A DNA stretch of 64,000 nucleotides, from the NCBI RefSeq assembly GCF_005771435.1, contig NZ_VANI01000013.1:62001-126000 (forward strand). The letters run 5' to 3'. This stretch comes from Microbulbifer harenosus. GTDB taxonomy: Bacteria > Pseudomonadota > Gammaproteobacteria > Pseudomonadales > Cellvibrionaceae. The position numbers were made by a program, and so were the translations under genes. The notes beneath the pieces were generated by a model, which worked only from the letters and a program-made list of their open reading frames with translations, did no database searches and was not told the DNA's origin. Shown here in pieces: positions 53,404 through 61,947 of this stretch (positions are counted from its first letter, which is position 1; each line of letters starts with the position of its first letter).

Positions 53404-54475
53404 GAACCGGCGGTTTACCACCTTCAGCCTGTCGTTTCTGGACATTATGTCCTGCGGTTTCGGTGCCGTTGCCTTGATTTTCCTCATCATCAAGCACGGC
53501 TCCGACCACGACATCGAAGCTGAAAATCAGGATCTGGCAGCGGAGGTCAATCTGTTGCAGGAGGAGGTGCAGTTCGGCCAGGAACATCTGGTGCTGGCCC
53601 GCAATACCCTCGATACCACCAGCGATGAACTGGCCAAGACTCAGGGGCTCGCGCGCCGCATCATGGAACAGATTGAGGAAATAAAAGGCAACATCGCCGA
53701 AATCGACAGTACCACGGATGAAATGGATGTCGCCCGTCTGCAGGAGAAACTGAAAAAGCTGGAGCAGGCGAAACAGAAACTGGAAGAAGAAAATAAAAAG
53801 CTCGGCAACAATGTGCGCAAGTTTGTCGGCGATGGCGACCGCCAGTATCTCACTGGCCTGCGCCTCGGCGGGGATCGCATCCTGATTCTGCTGGACTCCT
53901 CCGCCAGTATGCTCGGCGACGAGCTGATCAAGGTCATCCGCACGCGCAACATGTCGGATGCGGTAAAACGCGATACGGAAAAATGGCGCCGCGCCAAGCA
54001 AACGGTGTCATGGCTGGTGTCACAGTTTCCCCAGGACAGCCAATACCAGATCTACACTTTCAATACCGGGTTCCGCGCCGCCATCGTCGGCACCGAGGAC
54101 CGCTGGCTGAACGTGGACGATCGCGCGAAAATGGATGATGCCATCAAGGCGCTGGACACCGTCGTGCCGCAGAATGGCACCAGTCTCGAGCGGATATTCA
54201 ACGCCGTAAACAGCATGTCACCACTGCCGGACAATATCATCCTGATTACCGATGGCCTGCCCACACAGGGCATGCAGGCAGCAAAGGGCAATACCGTCTC
54301 CGGCAAGGACCGCCTCAAGCTGTTTCGCAAGGCGGTGGATGCGCTGCCAAAAAGTATTCCGGTCAATGTCATTCTCGCCCCCATGGAGGGCGATCCCATG
54401 GCCGCCAGTGAGTTCTGGAAGCTCGCCATGGACACACAGGGTTCGTTCCTCGCACCATCCAAGGATTGGCCATGA
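53393..54475 (+). CDS. ExbD-like helix + coiled coil + VWA protein A (cluster gene 9)
   Basis: A 360-residue inner-membrane protein starting at ATG 53393. One span near the N-terminus (FSLSFLDIMSCGFGAVALIF) places an Asp at its start, much as ExbD/TolR do (LTPxLDxxFxxL). A coiled coil follows at ~45-145 (LARRIMEQIEEIKGN; LQEKLKKLEQAKQKLEEENK). The C-terminal VWA domain has an intact MIDAS: DSSAS in LILLDSSASMLGD, Thr in QNGTSLERI, and Asp in IILITDGLPT. It is predicted to place its VWA domain in the periplasm. Its stop overlaps the next start as ATGA. Confidence 0.85.
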   Translation: MARKNRRFTTFSLSFLDIMSCGFGAVALIFLIIKHGSDHDIEAENQDLAAEVNLLQEEVQFGQEHLVLARNTLDTTSDELAKTQGLARRIMEQIEEIKGNIAEIDSTTDEMDVARLQEKLKKLEQAKQKLEEENKKLGNNVRKFVGDGDRQYLTGLRLGGDRILILLDSSASMLGDELIKVIRTRNMSDAVKRDTEKWRRAKQTVSWLVSQFPQDSQYQIYTFNTGFRAAIVGTEDRWLNVDDRAKMDDAIKALDTVVPQNGTSLERIFNAVNSMSPLPDNIILITDGLPTQGMQAAKGNTVSGKDRLKLFRKAVDALPKSIPVNVILAPMEGDPMAASEFWKLAMDTQGSFLAPSKDWP

Positions 54476-55476
54476 GTAGCAAACGCAACAAACGGCAACA
54501 GGAAGAATTCAGTATTTCCTTTCTCGACGTGATCTGCTGTGGCTTCGGCGCCATTGTACTGTTGTTGATGATCGCCAAGACCGTGGAACCGATTGTGCTC
54601 GAGGAAGCCGAACAGGATCTCGACGGCCAGGTGCAGGAACTGCAGGAGCAGCTGGCGGAAATCCGCGGTGAAACCAGCGTATTGAACCGCGATCTCAACG
54701 CCAAAAAAGAACAGCTGGATATTGAAACCAAGCGCATCGCCAAACTCAAGGGTGAATTGGAAACCCTGCAAGCGGTGTACGCGAAGAAAACCGAGAGCGA
54801 CTCTGAAGAAGGTAAGCTCAAGGGCGAGCTGACCATTGCCCTGCAGACCATGACCGACGAAATGAAGCGGCTGCTGGGGGAAAACTATCAGCGCAAGAAT
54901 AATGTTATCGGCGGCATTCCGGTAGACAGCGAATACATCCTATTCATCATCGACACCTCCGGCAGTATGTTCAATTACGGCTGGGACCGCATGATCCAGG
55001 AGATGGTCAATACCCTGAACCTGTATCCCAACGTAAAGGGAATTCAGGTAATGAACGATATGGGCGACTACATGTTCTCCAATTACCGCAACAAATGGAT
55101 TCCGGATACACCCGGCCGGCGGCAGGCAGTACTCGATCGTTTGCGTTCCTGGAACCCCTTCAGTAACTCCAGCCCGGTTGAGGGTATCCAGAAGGCGGTG
55201 CGCACCTTTCACGATCCCAACAAAAAAATCAGCATTTATGTACTGGGCGACGAATTCACCGGTAAATCCATTCGCAATGTGATGATGGCGGTGGATCGGG
55301 TAAATGCTACACGCGGAGAAAACGAACGCATGGTGCGTATCCATGCTATCGGCTTCCCTATCCAGTTCTCGCGCCCGCTGCACCTTCAGACCACTGGGCT
55401 GCGCTTTGCCGCACTGATGCGCGAGCTGACATACAGGAATGGCGGCACCTTTGTGGGGCTGAACGATTTCCGTTAA
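54472..55476 (+). CDS. ExbD-like helix + coiled coil + VWA protein B (cluster gene 10)
   Basis: A 334-residue protein built like cluster gene 9: a basic start, one Asp-bearing span (FSISFLDVICCGFGAIVLLL), a coiled coil at ~45-120 (EQDLDGQVQELQEQLAEIRG; LNRDLNAKKEQLDIETKRIA), and a VWA domain with MIDAS DTSGS in LFIIDTSGSMFNYGWD. The later part (ISIYVLGDEFTGKSIRNVMM) differs from copy A, and no TDG motif is present, so metal binding may be weaker. ATG 54472 overlaps the upstream stop. Together with gene 9 it probably forms a heteromeric partner for the ExbB-like channel. Confidence 0.83.
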   Translation: MSSKRNKRQQEEFSISFLDVICCGFGAIVLLLMIAKTVEPIVLEEAEQDLDGQVQELQEQLAEIRGETSVLNRDLNAKKEQLDIETKRIAKLKGELETLQAVYAKKTESDSEEGKLKGELTIALQTMTDEMKRLLGENYQRKNNVIGGIPVDSEYILFIIDTSGSMFNYGWDRMIQEMVNTLNLYPNVKGIQVMNDMGDYMFSNYRNKWIPDTPGRRQAVLDRLRSWNPFSNSSPVEGIQKAVRTFHDPNKKISIYVLGDEFTGKSIRNVMMAVDRVNATRGENERMVRIHAIGFPIQFSRPLHLQTTGLRFAALMRELTYRNGGTFVGLNDFR

Positions 55477-55505
55477 ATGGAACAACGGTGATGGGTGAGG
55501 AAAAC

Positions 55506-56180
55506 ATGATTCGCTTGTTAAAGGGACTTTTTTCAATAAAACAAGGGGCGATCAGAGCCGCCGCCCTAGTGGTGCTCGCCTGCCTGCTGACAGCCTGCGC
55601 GCATACGGTATCTGTCGATGGAAGATTTCCCGCACCGGTGGGCAACCAGCATCCCCTCACCGTAGGAATATTCCTCAGTGAGGACTTCCGGCAATTTACC
55701 TACAGCGAGAACCGCGATGACCGCGACGAGTGGAATATCAACACCGGTCGCGCGCAGAAGAATCTGTTCGAGACCGTACTCGGTTCCATGTTCAAGGAAA
55801 CCGTAAATCTGTCGCAGTATCCGAGCAATCTGCCCCAAGGAGTGGATCTGGTAATTGTGCCGGAAGTGCGCGAGCTGCAGTTCACCATGCCGCGGGAAAC
55901 CCGTGTGAATATTTTCGAAGTGTGGATCAAGTACGACATGCGCGCCTACAACCAGCAGGGTGACGCGGTGGCGGAGTGGGTGATCACCGCCTATGGAAAA
56001 ACCCCCACCGCGTTCCTGAAATCCCAGGAGGCGGCACTCGCTCAAGCCATCAATGTGGCGTTGCGGGATGCGGGTGCCACGCTGTATACCGGTTTTGAAC
56101 GAGTGCCGGAGTTGCAGGCATTTCTCGCCAGCAAACAGCGCGCCCTGAGCATGAAGCAAACGGAAGCAGACAACAACTGA
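55506..56180 (+). CDS. Lipoprotein (cluster gene 11)
   Basis: A 224-residue lipoprotein from ATG 55506, preceded by GTGAGGAAAAC; GTG 55488 and ATG 55491 are less likely. The lipobox is LLTAC near residue 29. The mature part (HPLTVGIFLSEDFRQFTYSE; VDLVIVPEVRELQFTMPRET; NIFEVWIKYDMRAYNQQGDA) is a strand-helix mix that recalls the periplasmic CsgG/YajG-type fold, but no named family is secure. There is no Asp at +2, so sorting to the outer membrane is expected. Confidence 0.7.
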   Translation: MIRLLKGLFSIKQGAIRAAALVVLACLLTACAHTVSVDGRFPAPVGNQHPLTVGIFLSEDFRQFTYSENRDDRDEWNINTGRAQKNLFETVLGSMFKETVNLSQYPSNLPQGVDLVIVPEVRELQFTMPRETRVNIFEVWIKYDMRAYNQQGDAVAEWVITAYGKTPTAFLKSQEAALAQAINVALRDAGATLYTGFERVPELQAFLASKQRALSMKQTEADNN

Positions 56181-56260
56181 GCATTAATTTTTTCGCAATG
56201 GATTTGCCCCCACCTGCCGCATACTCGGCAGAAAATAGGGGATTCAAGGAGGATGTAGCG

Positions 56261-56935
56261 GTGAAATTTCTGAGCGCGCTTTTTTCCATGTCGCTTCTCG
56301 CGACCCTCAATAGTGGCTGCACCACCGTCGTGATCGACGAATACCGCCGCAGCGCTGGCGAGCTGGCGGTGGGCGACTCCGTGGTAATTCTCGGCCGCCG
56401 CCACTCCAGTGAATACGAAACTGAACCCGATTTGATCGACTGTGTCGGCCAAACGCTGCACAACCCGAAATCCGGAGTGAACGTCATTCCCGAACAGCAG
56501 TTTGTAGACGCACTCTATCCCTGGTTTGAACCACGCACCGCGCCCATGCATATCAAGTCCCTGAGTAAGCTAATGGACATCCCTGACGTGCGCGACCGCA
56601 TGGAAAGGTACGGGATCAAATATATCGTCTGGATCGACGGCAATACGGAGACCACTTCAAGTGCCGGCTCCATCGGCTGCTCCATCGGCACCGCCGGCGC
56701 CGGCTGCTTTGGTTTCGGCACCTGGGACAAGGAGTCCGACTACGAGGCGTCGGTTTGGGATTTTCGCGATCAGGAGCTGTCTGGAAAGATCAGCGCCGAT
56801 GCTCAGGGCACCTCGTATATGCCCGCCATTGTCGTACCCATTCCGTTGATCGCCCGGGTGCAGAACAACGCCTGCAAGGGCATGGCCGCACAGCTTCAGG
56901 AATTTCTGTTACCGCCGCAATCCGCCAGCCGCTGA
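56261..56935 (+). CDS. Lipoprotein (cluster gene 12)
   Basis: A 224-residue lipoprotein with a GTG start at 56261, well placed after AAGGAGGA. The lipobox is TLNSGC near residue 20. The mature part has SVVILGRRHSSEYETE, PEQQFVDALYPWF, a Gly/Ser/Cys-rich loop (SSAGSIGCSIGTAGAGCFGF) and a Lys/Trp-rich strand region; the two Cys residues could form a disulfide. The opening motif VVIDEYRRSAGELAVGDSVV suggests another periplasmic adaptor. No family recognised. Confidence 0.68.
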   Translation: MKFLSALFSMSLLATLNSGCTTVVIDEYRRSAGELAVGDSVVILGRRHSSEYETEPDLIDCVGQTLHNPKSGVNVIPEQQFVDALYPWFEPRTAPMHIKSLSKLMDIPDVRDRMERYGIKYIVWIDGNTETTSSAGSIGCSIGTAGAGCFGFGTWDKESDYEASVWDFRDQELSGKISADAQGTSYMPAIVVPIPLIARVQNNACKGMAAQLQEFLLPPQSASR

Positions 56936-56994
56936 AATAAACGGAGTTTGCAGCAGCGGCTATCTGACTGGAGAGAATAACTAGGGAGCCTCAA

Positions 56995-58449
56995 ATGCAC
57001 ACGCTCAAAAAAAGACTGTTAACCGCCCTGCTGGTAGTCACCGCCGCCGGCTGTTCCTTCAATCCCGCCACCAACCGGCCGGATCTCGTGCTGATGTCGG
57101 AAGAAAAGGAAATCAAAATCGGGCGTGAGATGCACGAAAAACTGGTCGCCAGCACTCCTATCTATAGCGATCCGATTCTTACCGCTTATGTCGAACACGT
57201 GGGTCAGAAAATTGCCAAGGCCAGTGACCGCCCGGACCTCACCTACTACTTCACCATCATCGACAGCCAGGATATCAATGCCTTTGCTCTGCCCGGCGGC
57301 TATGTGTATATCAACCGCGGTCTGCTGACCTATCTGCACTCGGAAGCGGAAATGGCCGCCGTGCTCGCCCATGAAGTGGGGCACATCACCGCCCGCCACG
57401 CCGTGCGCCAGAAAACCGCAGCCACCGGTGCCGGCGTCGCTTCAGTGCTCTCGGTACTGGTCACCGGCAGCGGCGTAGTGGGTGATGTAACCAATCTGTG
57501 GAGCACCGCCGCGGTGAAAGGATACGGCCGGGATATGGAGCTGGAGGCCGACCGCTTCGGTGCCCAGTACATGTACAACGCCGGTTATGATCCACAGTCG
57601 ATGATCAACGTGATTGCATTGCTCAAGGATCAGGAAACCTTCGCCCGCCGCCGCGCGCGGGTCGAGGGCAAGCAACAGCAGACCTACCACGGTGTTTTCT
57701 CCTCACACCCACGCAATGACGTACGTCTGCGCGAAGTCGTTGAGGCGGCGGGAAAACTGCCGGATGACAAGAAAATTACCAAGGTGGAGTACTATCGCGA
57801 AAAAACCGATGGCATCGTCTACGGCACCAATGCGCAGGAGAGCGAGAAAAACCGTTTCAATCACAAGAGCCTGGGCTTCTCGCTCCTGTTCCCAGAAGGT
57901 TGGACAGTGGAAAACCTACGCTCCGCCATTGTCGGCACTGCGCCGGACAAATCCGCAACCCTCACCATCAAGGTCGATAAGCGCGATGGAAATCAGCCTG
58001 CGGATATGGCGCTGCGCGGCGTATACGATGTGCGCAGCCTGGAACAGGATGAGACGCTGAATCAGTACCGGCTGGAGGGCCACACCGGTAAGCTGCCGAT
58101 CAAGTCCAGTGACAGTCCGGACCGGGTGGCGATCCTGTTCTACGGCAGCCGCCAGTACATTCTGGAAGGAAAAATCAGTGAAAAACCGAAAGACACCAAA
58201 GCGGCCACCGAGCTGGACAATCTGTTCCTGACCAGCATCCGCAGCTTCCGCCCCTTGCGCCAAACCGACATCGCCAAACCGGACATCAAACGCGTGCGCT
58301 ATGTACAAGCCAATGACAAGACGACATTCGCATCCCTGGCCCGACACATGGAAATCGGCGAGTATGCGGAGGAACAGCTGCGTCTACTGAACGGTTACTA
58401 CCCGCGTGGTGAGCCCAAACCGGGGGAATGGATCAAGATTGTGCAGTAA
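56995..58449 (+). CDS. M48-family lipoprotein metalloprotease (cluster gene 13)
   Basis: A 484-residue lipoprotein (lipobox TAAGC near residue 20). The catalytic zinc site is VLAHEVGHITARHAV near residue 125, with the third ligand Glu in MELEADRFGAQY near 183. A conserved NAFALPGGYVYINRGLL strand precedes it. This matches the BepA/YfgC-LoiP branch of periplasmic quality-control proteases. After the protease domain, a ~200-residue extension includes SLGFSLLFPEGWTVENL and ends in a LysM-like segment (TTFASLARHMEIGEYAEEQL). It is the last gene of the cluster, and converges with the GGDEF gene. It may process or check the cluster's outer-membrane parts. Confidence 0.87.
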   Translation: MHTLKKRLLTALLVVTAAGCSFNPATNRPDLVLMSEEKEIKIGREMHEKLVASTPIYSDPILTAYVEHVGQKIAKASDRPDLTYYFTIIDSQDINAFALPGGYVYINRGLLTYLHSEAEMAAVLAHEVGHITARHAVRQKTAATGAGVASVLSVLVTGSGVVGDVTNLWSTAAVKGYGRDMELEADRFGAQYMYNAGYDPQSMINVIALLKDQETFARRRARVEGKQQQTYHGVFSSHPRNDVRLREVVEAAGKLPDDKKITKVEYYREKTDGIVYGTNAQESEKNRFNHKSLGFSLLFPEGWTVENLRSAIVGTAPDKSATLTIKVDKRDGNQPADMALRGVYDVRSLEQDETLNQYRLEGHTGKLPIKSSDSPDRVAILFYGSRQYILEGKISEKPKDTKAATELDNLFLTSIRSFRPLRQTDIAKPDIKRVRYVQANDKTTFASLARHMEIGEYAEEQLRLLNGYYPRGEPKPGEWIKIVQ

Positions 58450-58511
58450 ATTGGGGCAGACCATTCGATCTGCCGCAATGAAACGCCGCCGATGTCTGTC
58501 GGAGCTGTTCG

Positions 58512-60476
58512 TCAGACGGGTTCCGGATTGAGTGGCGTTTCCGCACTACCCGCGGTGGAAGACGATTGCTCACTGTACTCGACCACCATGTTGCGCCCGC
58601 GCTCCTTGGCGCAGTAGAGGGCGTGGTCTGCCTGCCGCAGCAGAGTTTCCACCGATTCGTCGGTGCTGCCATGGGCCACGCCGATACTTGAGGTAAATTG
58701 CACACAGCCCTCGGGGCAACGCAAGCGGATCTGCGCGATGTTGTCCCGCAGGCGCTCAGCGGTGTACAGAGAGTCCGGCCGGGTTTCGGTGATCAGCAGC
58801 GCGAACTCCTCGCCACCGAGACGCCCGAAAACGTCGGTTTCGCGGATTTTCCGCTGAATGGTCACGCTGAATTGGCGCAGCGCCTCATCACCGATACCGT
58901 GGCCGTGGTTATCGTTGATGGACTTGAAGTGATCGATATCAAACATCAGCAGGCTCACAGGCTCACCCCTGCGCTGAGCGCGTTTGATACATAGCTCGGC
59001 ATCCGACAAAAAGCTGCGACGGTTGCGGATACCGGTGAGAGGATCAGTGCGCGCTTCCAGTTCAGCCTGCTGTTTTGCCTTTTCAAGCTCTTCCGTGCGC
59101 GCCCGCACCAAGCCTTCCAGTTTGACCTTCGACTGCTCCAGATGCCGGCGGTACTGTCGCTCCGACTCCAACCCCTGCAAGCGCAGGCGGCGCAGCTTCA
59201 TTCCCATGGCGGCCATAATCGTGACCATTTCGATAAATGAACTGAGTGGCGGCAGGTAATAGTTCACCAGATTGTGCTCGACATAGCCGAGATCCCGCAG
59301 CGCCTGGTAAAAAAGCCCAGCCAGTAACAGCGTCCAGCCCAGCGCGAACACGACCGCCTCGCTGGAGCCCTGCCGCCAGCGCACCAGAGCAATAACCGTG
59401 AAGGCTGGATATAGCAACAGCGCGAAAGTAATACTCATCAGCGCCACGGCTTTGATCTGCAGCAGCGCACTGCCGAGCAGCACTCCCGCATTTACCATCA
59501 TCAGGATCAGGATCAGATCCAGCCTGGGTGTGTACTTGCGTGTCTGCAGGAACAGACGATCGAAGACGAGCCCACACAGAATGCTGACGGCACCGGCCGC
59601 CGACATATAACTCCAGTGGAACCCATCGGGCAGCACGTACTGATGGGTAAATCCGAGAATGGTGCCCCAGGCCACGATTTTGGAGATACCGTATACGAAA
59701 TAGGCGAAGAAACTCCACTCGCGGGTGGTCACTCCGACAATCAGCGAGAAGAGGGAGATGAGGGCAATCCCACCAAACAGAAACGACAGCACCGCGGTTT
59801 CGCCGGTATGGGATTTGCTGAGGGCATCGGGAGACCAGATCCGCATGGAGGGAAACACGAACCCGACCTCCTCGGAGTCAAACCGCACCAGAAATGCCTC
59901 AGACGTACCCGACGCGAGAACCACTGGCACCACGAAGCGGTTGTGGAATACCGGCCGCCGTGCGAAGGACTCCCCCATCGCGAGATTGGCCAACTCCAGG
60001 AAATGAGGAGTGTCGACGGAAGCGCTGGCGAACGCCTGCAGCCGGATCAATTGGTGATCCACGTATTCCAGATGTATGGGAACGGAACTATCTGTCGTGT
60101 TACGCAGAATGAACAGGGACCAGTAGCTGCCCTTCCGCAGGCCGGTTGAACCGGCTCCGGCCAGAGGTCGGAATTCGCCCTGCTCCAGCGCCTGCAGAGC
60201 CGCTGAGAGATCGGCCCTGCCACTGGGGTCATGCCAGACGGCAGCCTGCCCCGTTCTTAGACTGCCATCTTCAGCGGCGCCGATGTCTATCGCATCGGCA
60301 AAGGAATGCAGCGGCGCGGTGAGTGTGTTTTCCTGGGTACCTTTGCCCACCCCGCCCACGGTGATCCCTGCGTGAACCTGGGCACACAGCCCCCCCCACA
60401 GGAGTACAAGCAGGCCCTGCACAAACAGGCGAACCAGTGATTTGTATAAAAGCCCAGCGGGAGCAACGACATTCAT
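58512..60476 (-). CDS. 7TMR-DISM diguanylate cyclase (GGDEF)
   Basis: A 654-residue inner-membrane signalling protein. A signal/anchor start is followed by a periplasmic 7TMR-DISM extracellular domain (residues ~60-210; SYWSLFILRNTTDSSVPIHL), seven membrane spans (~215-425), a short coiled coil, and a GGDEF domain. The active-site loop is RLGGEEFALLI near residue 575, a functional GGEEF variant, with the metal-binding DPLTGIRNRR and FDIDHFKSIND motifs. No RxxD inhibitory site is obvious five residues before GGEEF (RETDVFGRLGGEEF contains RETD, a possible I-site). It should make cyclic di-GMP. It is convergent with the M48 gene. Confidence 0.93.
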   Translation of the reverse strand: MNVVAPAGLLYKSLVRLFVQGLLVLLWGGLCAQVHAGITVGGVGKGTQENTLTAPLHSFADAIDIGAAEDGSLRTGQAAVWHDPSGRADLSAALQALEQGEFRPLAGAGSTGLRKGSYWSLFILRNTTDSSVPIHLEYVDHQLIRLQAFASASVDTPHFLELANLAMGESFARRPVFHNRFVVPVVLASGTSEAFLVRFDSEEVGFVFPSMRIWSPDALSKSHTGETAVLSFLFGGIALISLFSLIVGVTTREWSFFAYFVYGISKIVAWGTILGFTHQYVLPDGFHWSYMSAAGAVSILCGLVFDRLFLQTRKYTPRLDLILILMMVNAGVLLGSALLQIKAVALMSITFALLLYPAFTVIALVRWRQGSSEAVVFALGWTLLLAGLFYQALRDLGYVEHNLVNYYLPPLSSFIEMVTIMAAMGMKLRRLRLQGLESERQYRRHLEQSKVKLEGLVRARTEELEKAKQQAELEARTDPLTGIRNRRSFLSDAELCIKRAQRRGEPVSLLMFDIDHFKSINDNHGHGIGDEALRQFSVTIQRKIRETDVFGRLGGEEFALLITETRPDSLYTAERLRDNIAQIRLRCPEGCVQFTSSIGVAHGSTDESVETLLRQADHALYCAKERGRNMVVEYSEQSSSTAGSAETPLNPEPV

Positions 60477-60820
60477 GGTCCTGAAAACCAGGTTACCGCA
60501 GAAATCCTGCGCAGTTGTAGATGTTCCGGCTGCGGGTGTTTCTTATCTTGTGGACATTCACCCGGCAAAAGGTCAGGCACTGAATAGTCAGCCGTAAAGG
60601 CGGAAAGTGTACCGGCTCACGAAATGATATTCATGCCCCAATTTTACCCAGCCTCCGCACCCGCCTCGTCGCGAAGCAACATAGACCCACGAAATCAAGC
60701 CAAGTGAGAACAAAATCCCACTCTTTGCCAAGCAGAAATGAAAAAGGTCGCCTTTGGCGACCTAAAGGGAAAACATGACTGACGACGGATTACTTTTGAG
60801 GATTTCCGTCTATTCAGGGG
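60477..60820. other. Intergenic region between GGDEF and enoyl-CoA hydratase genes
   Basis: About 340 bases. It holds the terminator of the downstream-reading hydratase gene at 60741-60763 and presumably the promoter of the GGDEF gene. Nothing else was seen. Confidence 0.5.
60741..60763 (-). terminator. Intrinsic terminator of the enoyl-CoA hydratase gene
   Basis: AGGTCGCC at 60745-60752 and GGCGACCT at 60756-60763 form a perfect 8-bp stem with a 3-base loop. Read on the minus strand it is followed by five T's. Confidence 0.85.
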
Positions 60821-61600
60821 TCAGTCAAAGCGGGAGAAGTCTGCCGGCCTTTTTTCCATGAAAGCTGTGGCTGCTTCGCGAAACTCATCCGACTGCAGGC
60901 GCGCCTTGAAATGTCCCGCTTCCTCCCGAATGGCCGCCATGCCGCTCTCCAGAGTGCCCTGGCGCAATAGCTTCTTGGTCAACCGCACCGCCTCGGGGGC
61001 CTTCTGAGCAAGCTCTGCAGCGTATACCCGGGCGCGATCCAGCGCTTCGCCGGAATACACCACTTCGTTGCAGATATTCACATCCGCCGCGGTCTGCGCA
61101 TCGAACTTCTTGCCCAGCAACAGCAGCTCCGACGCCTTGGTGTGACCCATAATACGCGGCAGCAGGAAACTGGAACCGTACTCGGGACACAGACCGAGAT
61201 TGACGAAAGGCATCTGGAAAACGGCATCATCCTCGGCGATGGAGAGGTCACAGTGCAGCAACAGGGTGGTGCCAATACCCACCGCCGGACCGGCAACTGC
61301 GGCGATCACCGGTTTGGGAAAACGGTACAGTGCCTGCATAAAACGAAAAACAGGAGACTCCTCGCCACTGGCGGAACCGCCGAGAAAATCCGTCAGGTCG
61401 TTGCCGCTGGTAAAAGCTCCGCCGCTACCCGTGAGAATGACCACCCTGACTTCAGAGTCAACGACTGCCGCATCCAGCAGATCGGCCATGGCTGAGTACA
61501 TGGCCATAGTGAGCGCATTCTTCCGCTCCGGCCGGTTGATGGTGATCTCCAGTACCCGTCCGGATACCTGAGACCGAATTTCTGCACACTGGCTCTGCAT
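60821..61600 (-). CDS. Enoyl-CoA hydratase/isomerase family protein
   Basis: A 259-residue crotonase-fold enzyme from ATG 61600, preceded by GGAG. The start fits the normal family length; the frame is open upstream but not protein-like. Oxyanion-hole motifs are GGAFTSGNDLTDFLG near residue 58 and AAVAGPAVGIGTTLLLHCDL near 97. The usual acidic position near 130 is in VNLGLCPEYGSSFLLPRIMG, similar to Delta3,Delta2-enoyl-CoA isomerase/PaaG-like members. It may act in fatty acid or aromatic degradation. The gene is divergent from tryptophan 2,3-dioxygenase across ~350 bases, which could link it to amino-acid catabolism, but that is uncertain. Confidence 0.88.
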   Translation of the reverse strand: MQSQCAEIRSQVSGRVLEITINRPERKNALTMAMYSAMADLLDAAVVDSEVRVVILTGSGGAFTSGNDLTDFLGGSASGEESPVFRFMQALYRFPKPVIAAVAGPAVGIGTTLLLHCDLSIAEDDAVFQMPFVNLGLCPEYGSSFLLPRIMGHTKASELLLLGKKFDAQTAADVNICNEVVYSGEALDRARVYAAELAQKAPEAVRLTKKLLRQGTLESGMAAIREEAGHFKARLQSDEFREAATAFMEKRPADFSRFD

Positions 61601-61947
61601 GAGGTCGGCTCCGCCTATTCTGTGATTATCGCAATTGACTGCATCGCCCGACCCAACCCCGGTCGGGACCCGCAGGGCCGGATTTCCGGCCGTCATTACA
61701 TTTGGTATGAACAGGTCACTAGTGTAGCCACTCCCCAAATGTGCACGAGGTCCGATTCGACCAGATTGGGTTGCGGATTCTCAACGTTAGTGGCGGTCTC
61801 CGGTTAAAGGATTTTCCAACTGCTCCGGTGGAAACCTTATAATGCGGCCAAAGATTGGCGAAATGGCGCAATTTAAGATTCACATCACTGGCAAAACCGG
61901 TACAACCATTTCGGTTACGGTGATTTAAAGACAGGAACACTCCAAAA
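61601..61947. promoter_or_regulatory. Divergent promoter region of the hydratase and kynA genes
   Basis: About 350 bases between divergent genes. It must carry both promoters. I could not identify a specific operator. The part nearest kynA is A+T-rich. Confidence 0.4.

Noticed and set aside
42546..58449. Zorya-type or Tol-Pal identity for the envelope cluster
   Set aside because: A MotA/ExbB-like channel is present, but there is no ZorB/OmpA-type peptidoglycan-binding partner, no helicase or nuclease, and no TolA, TolB or Pal; the VWA, PEGA and SUMF content does not fit either system.
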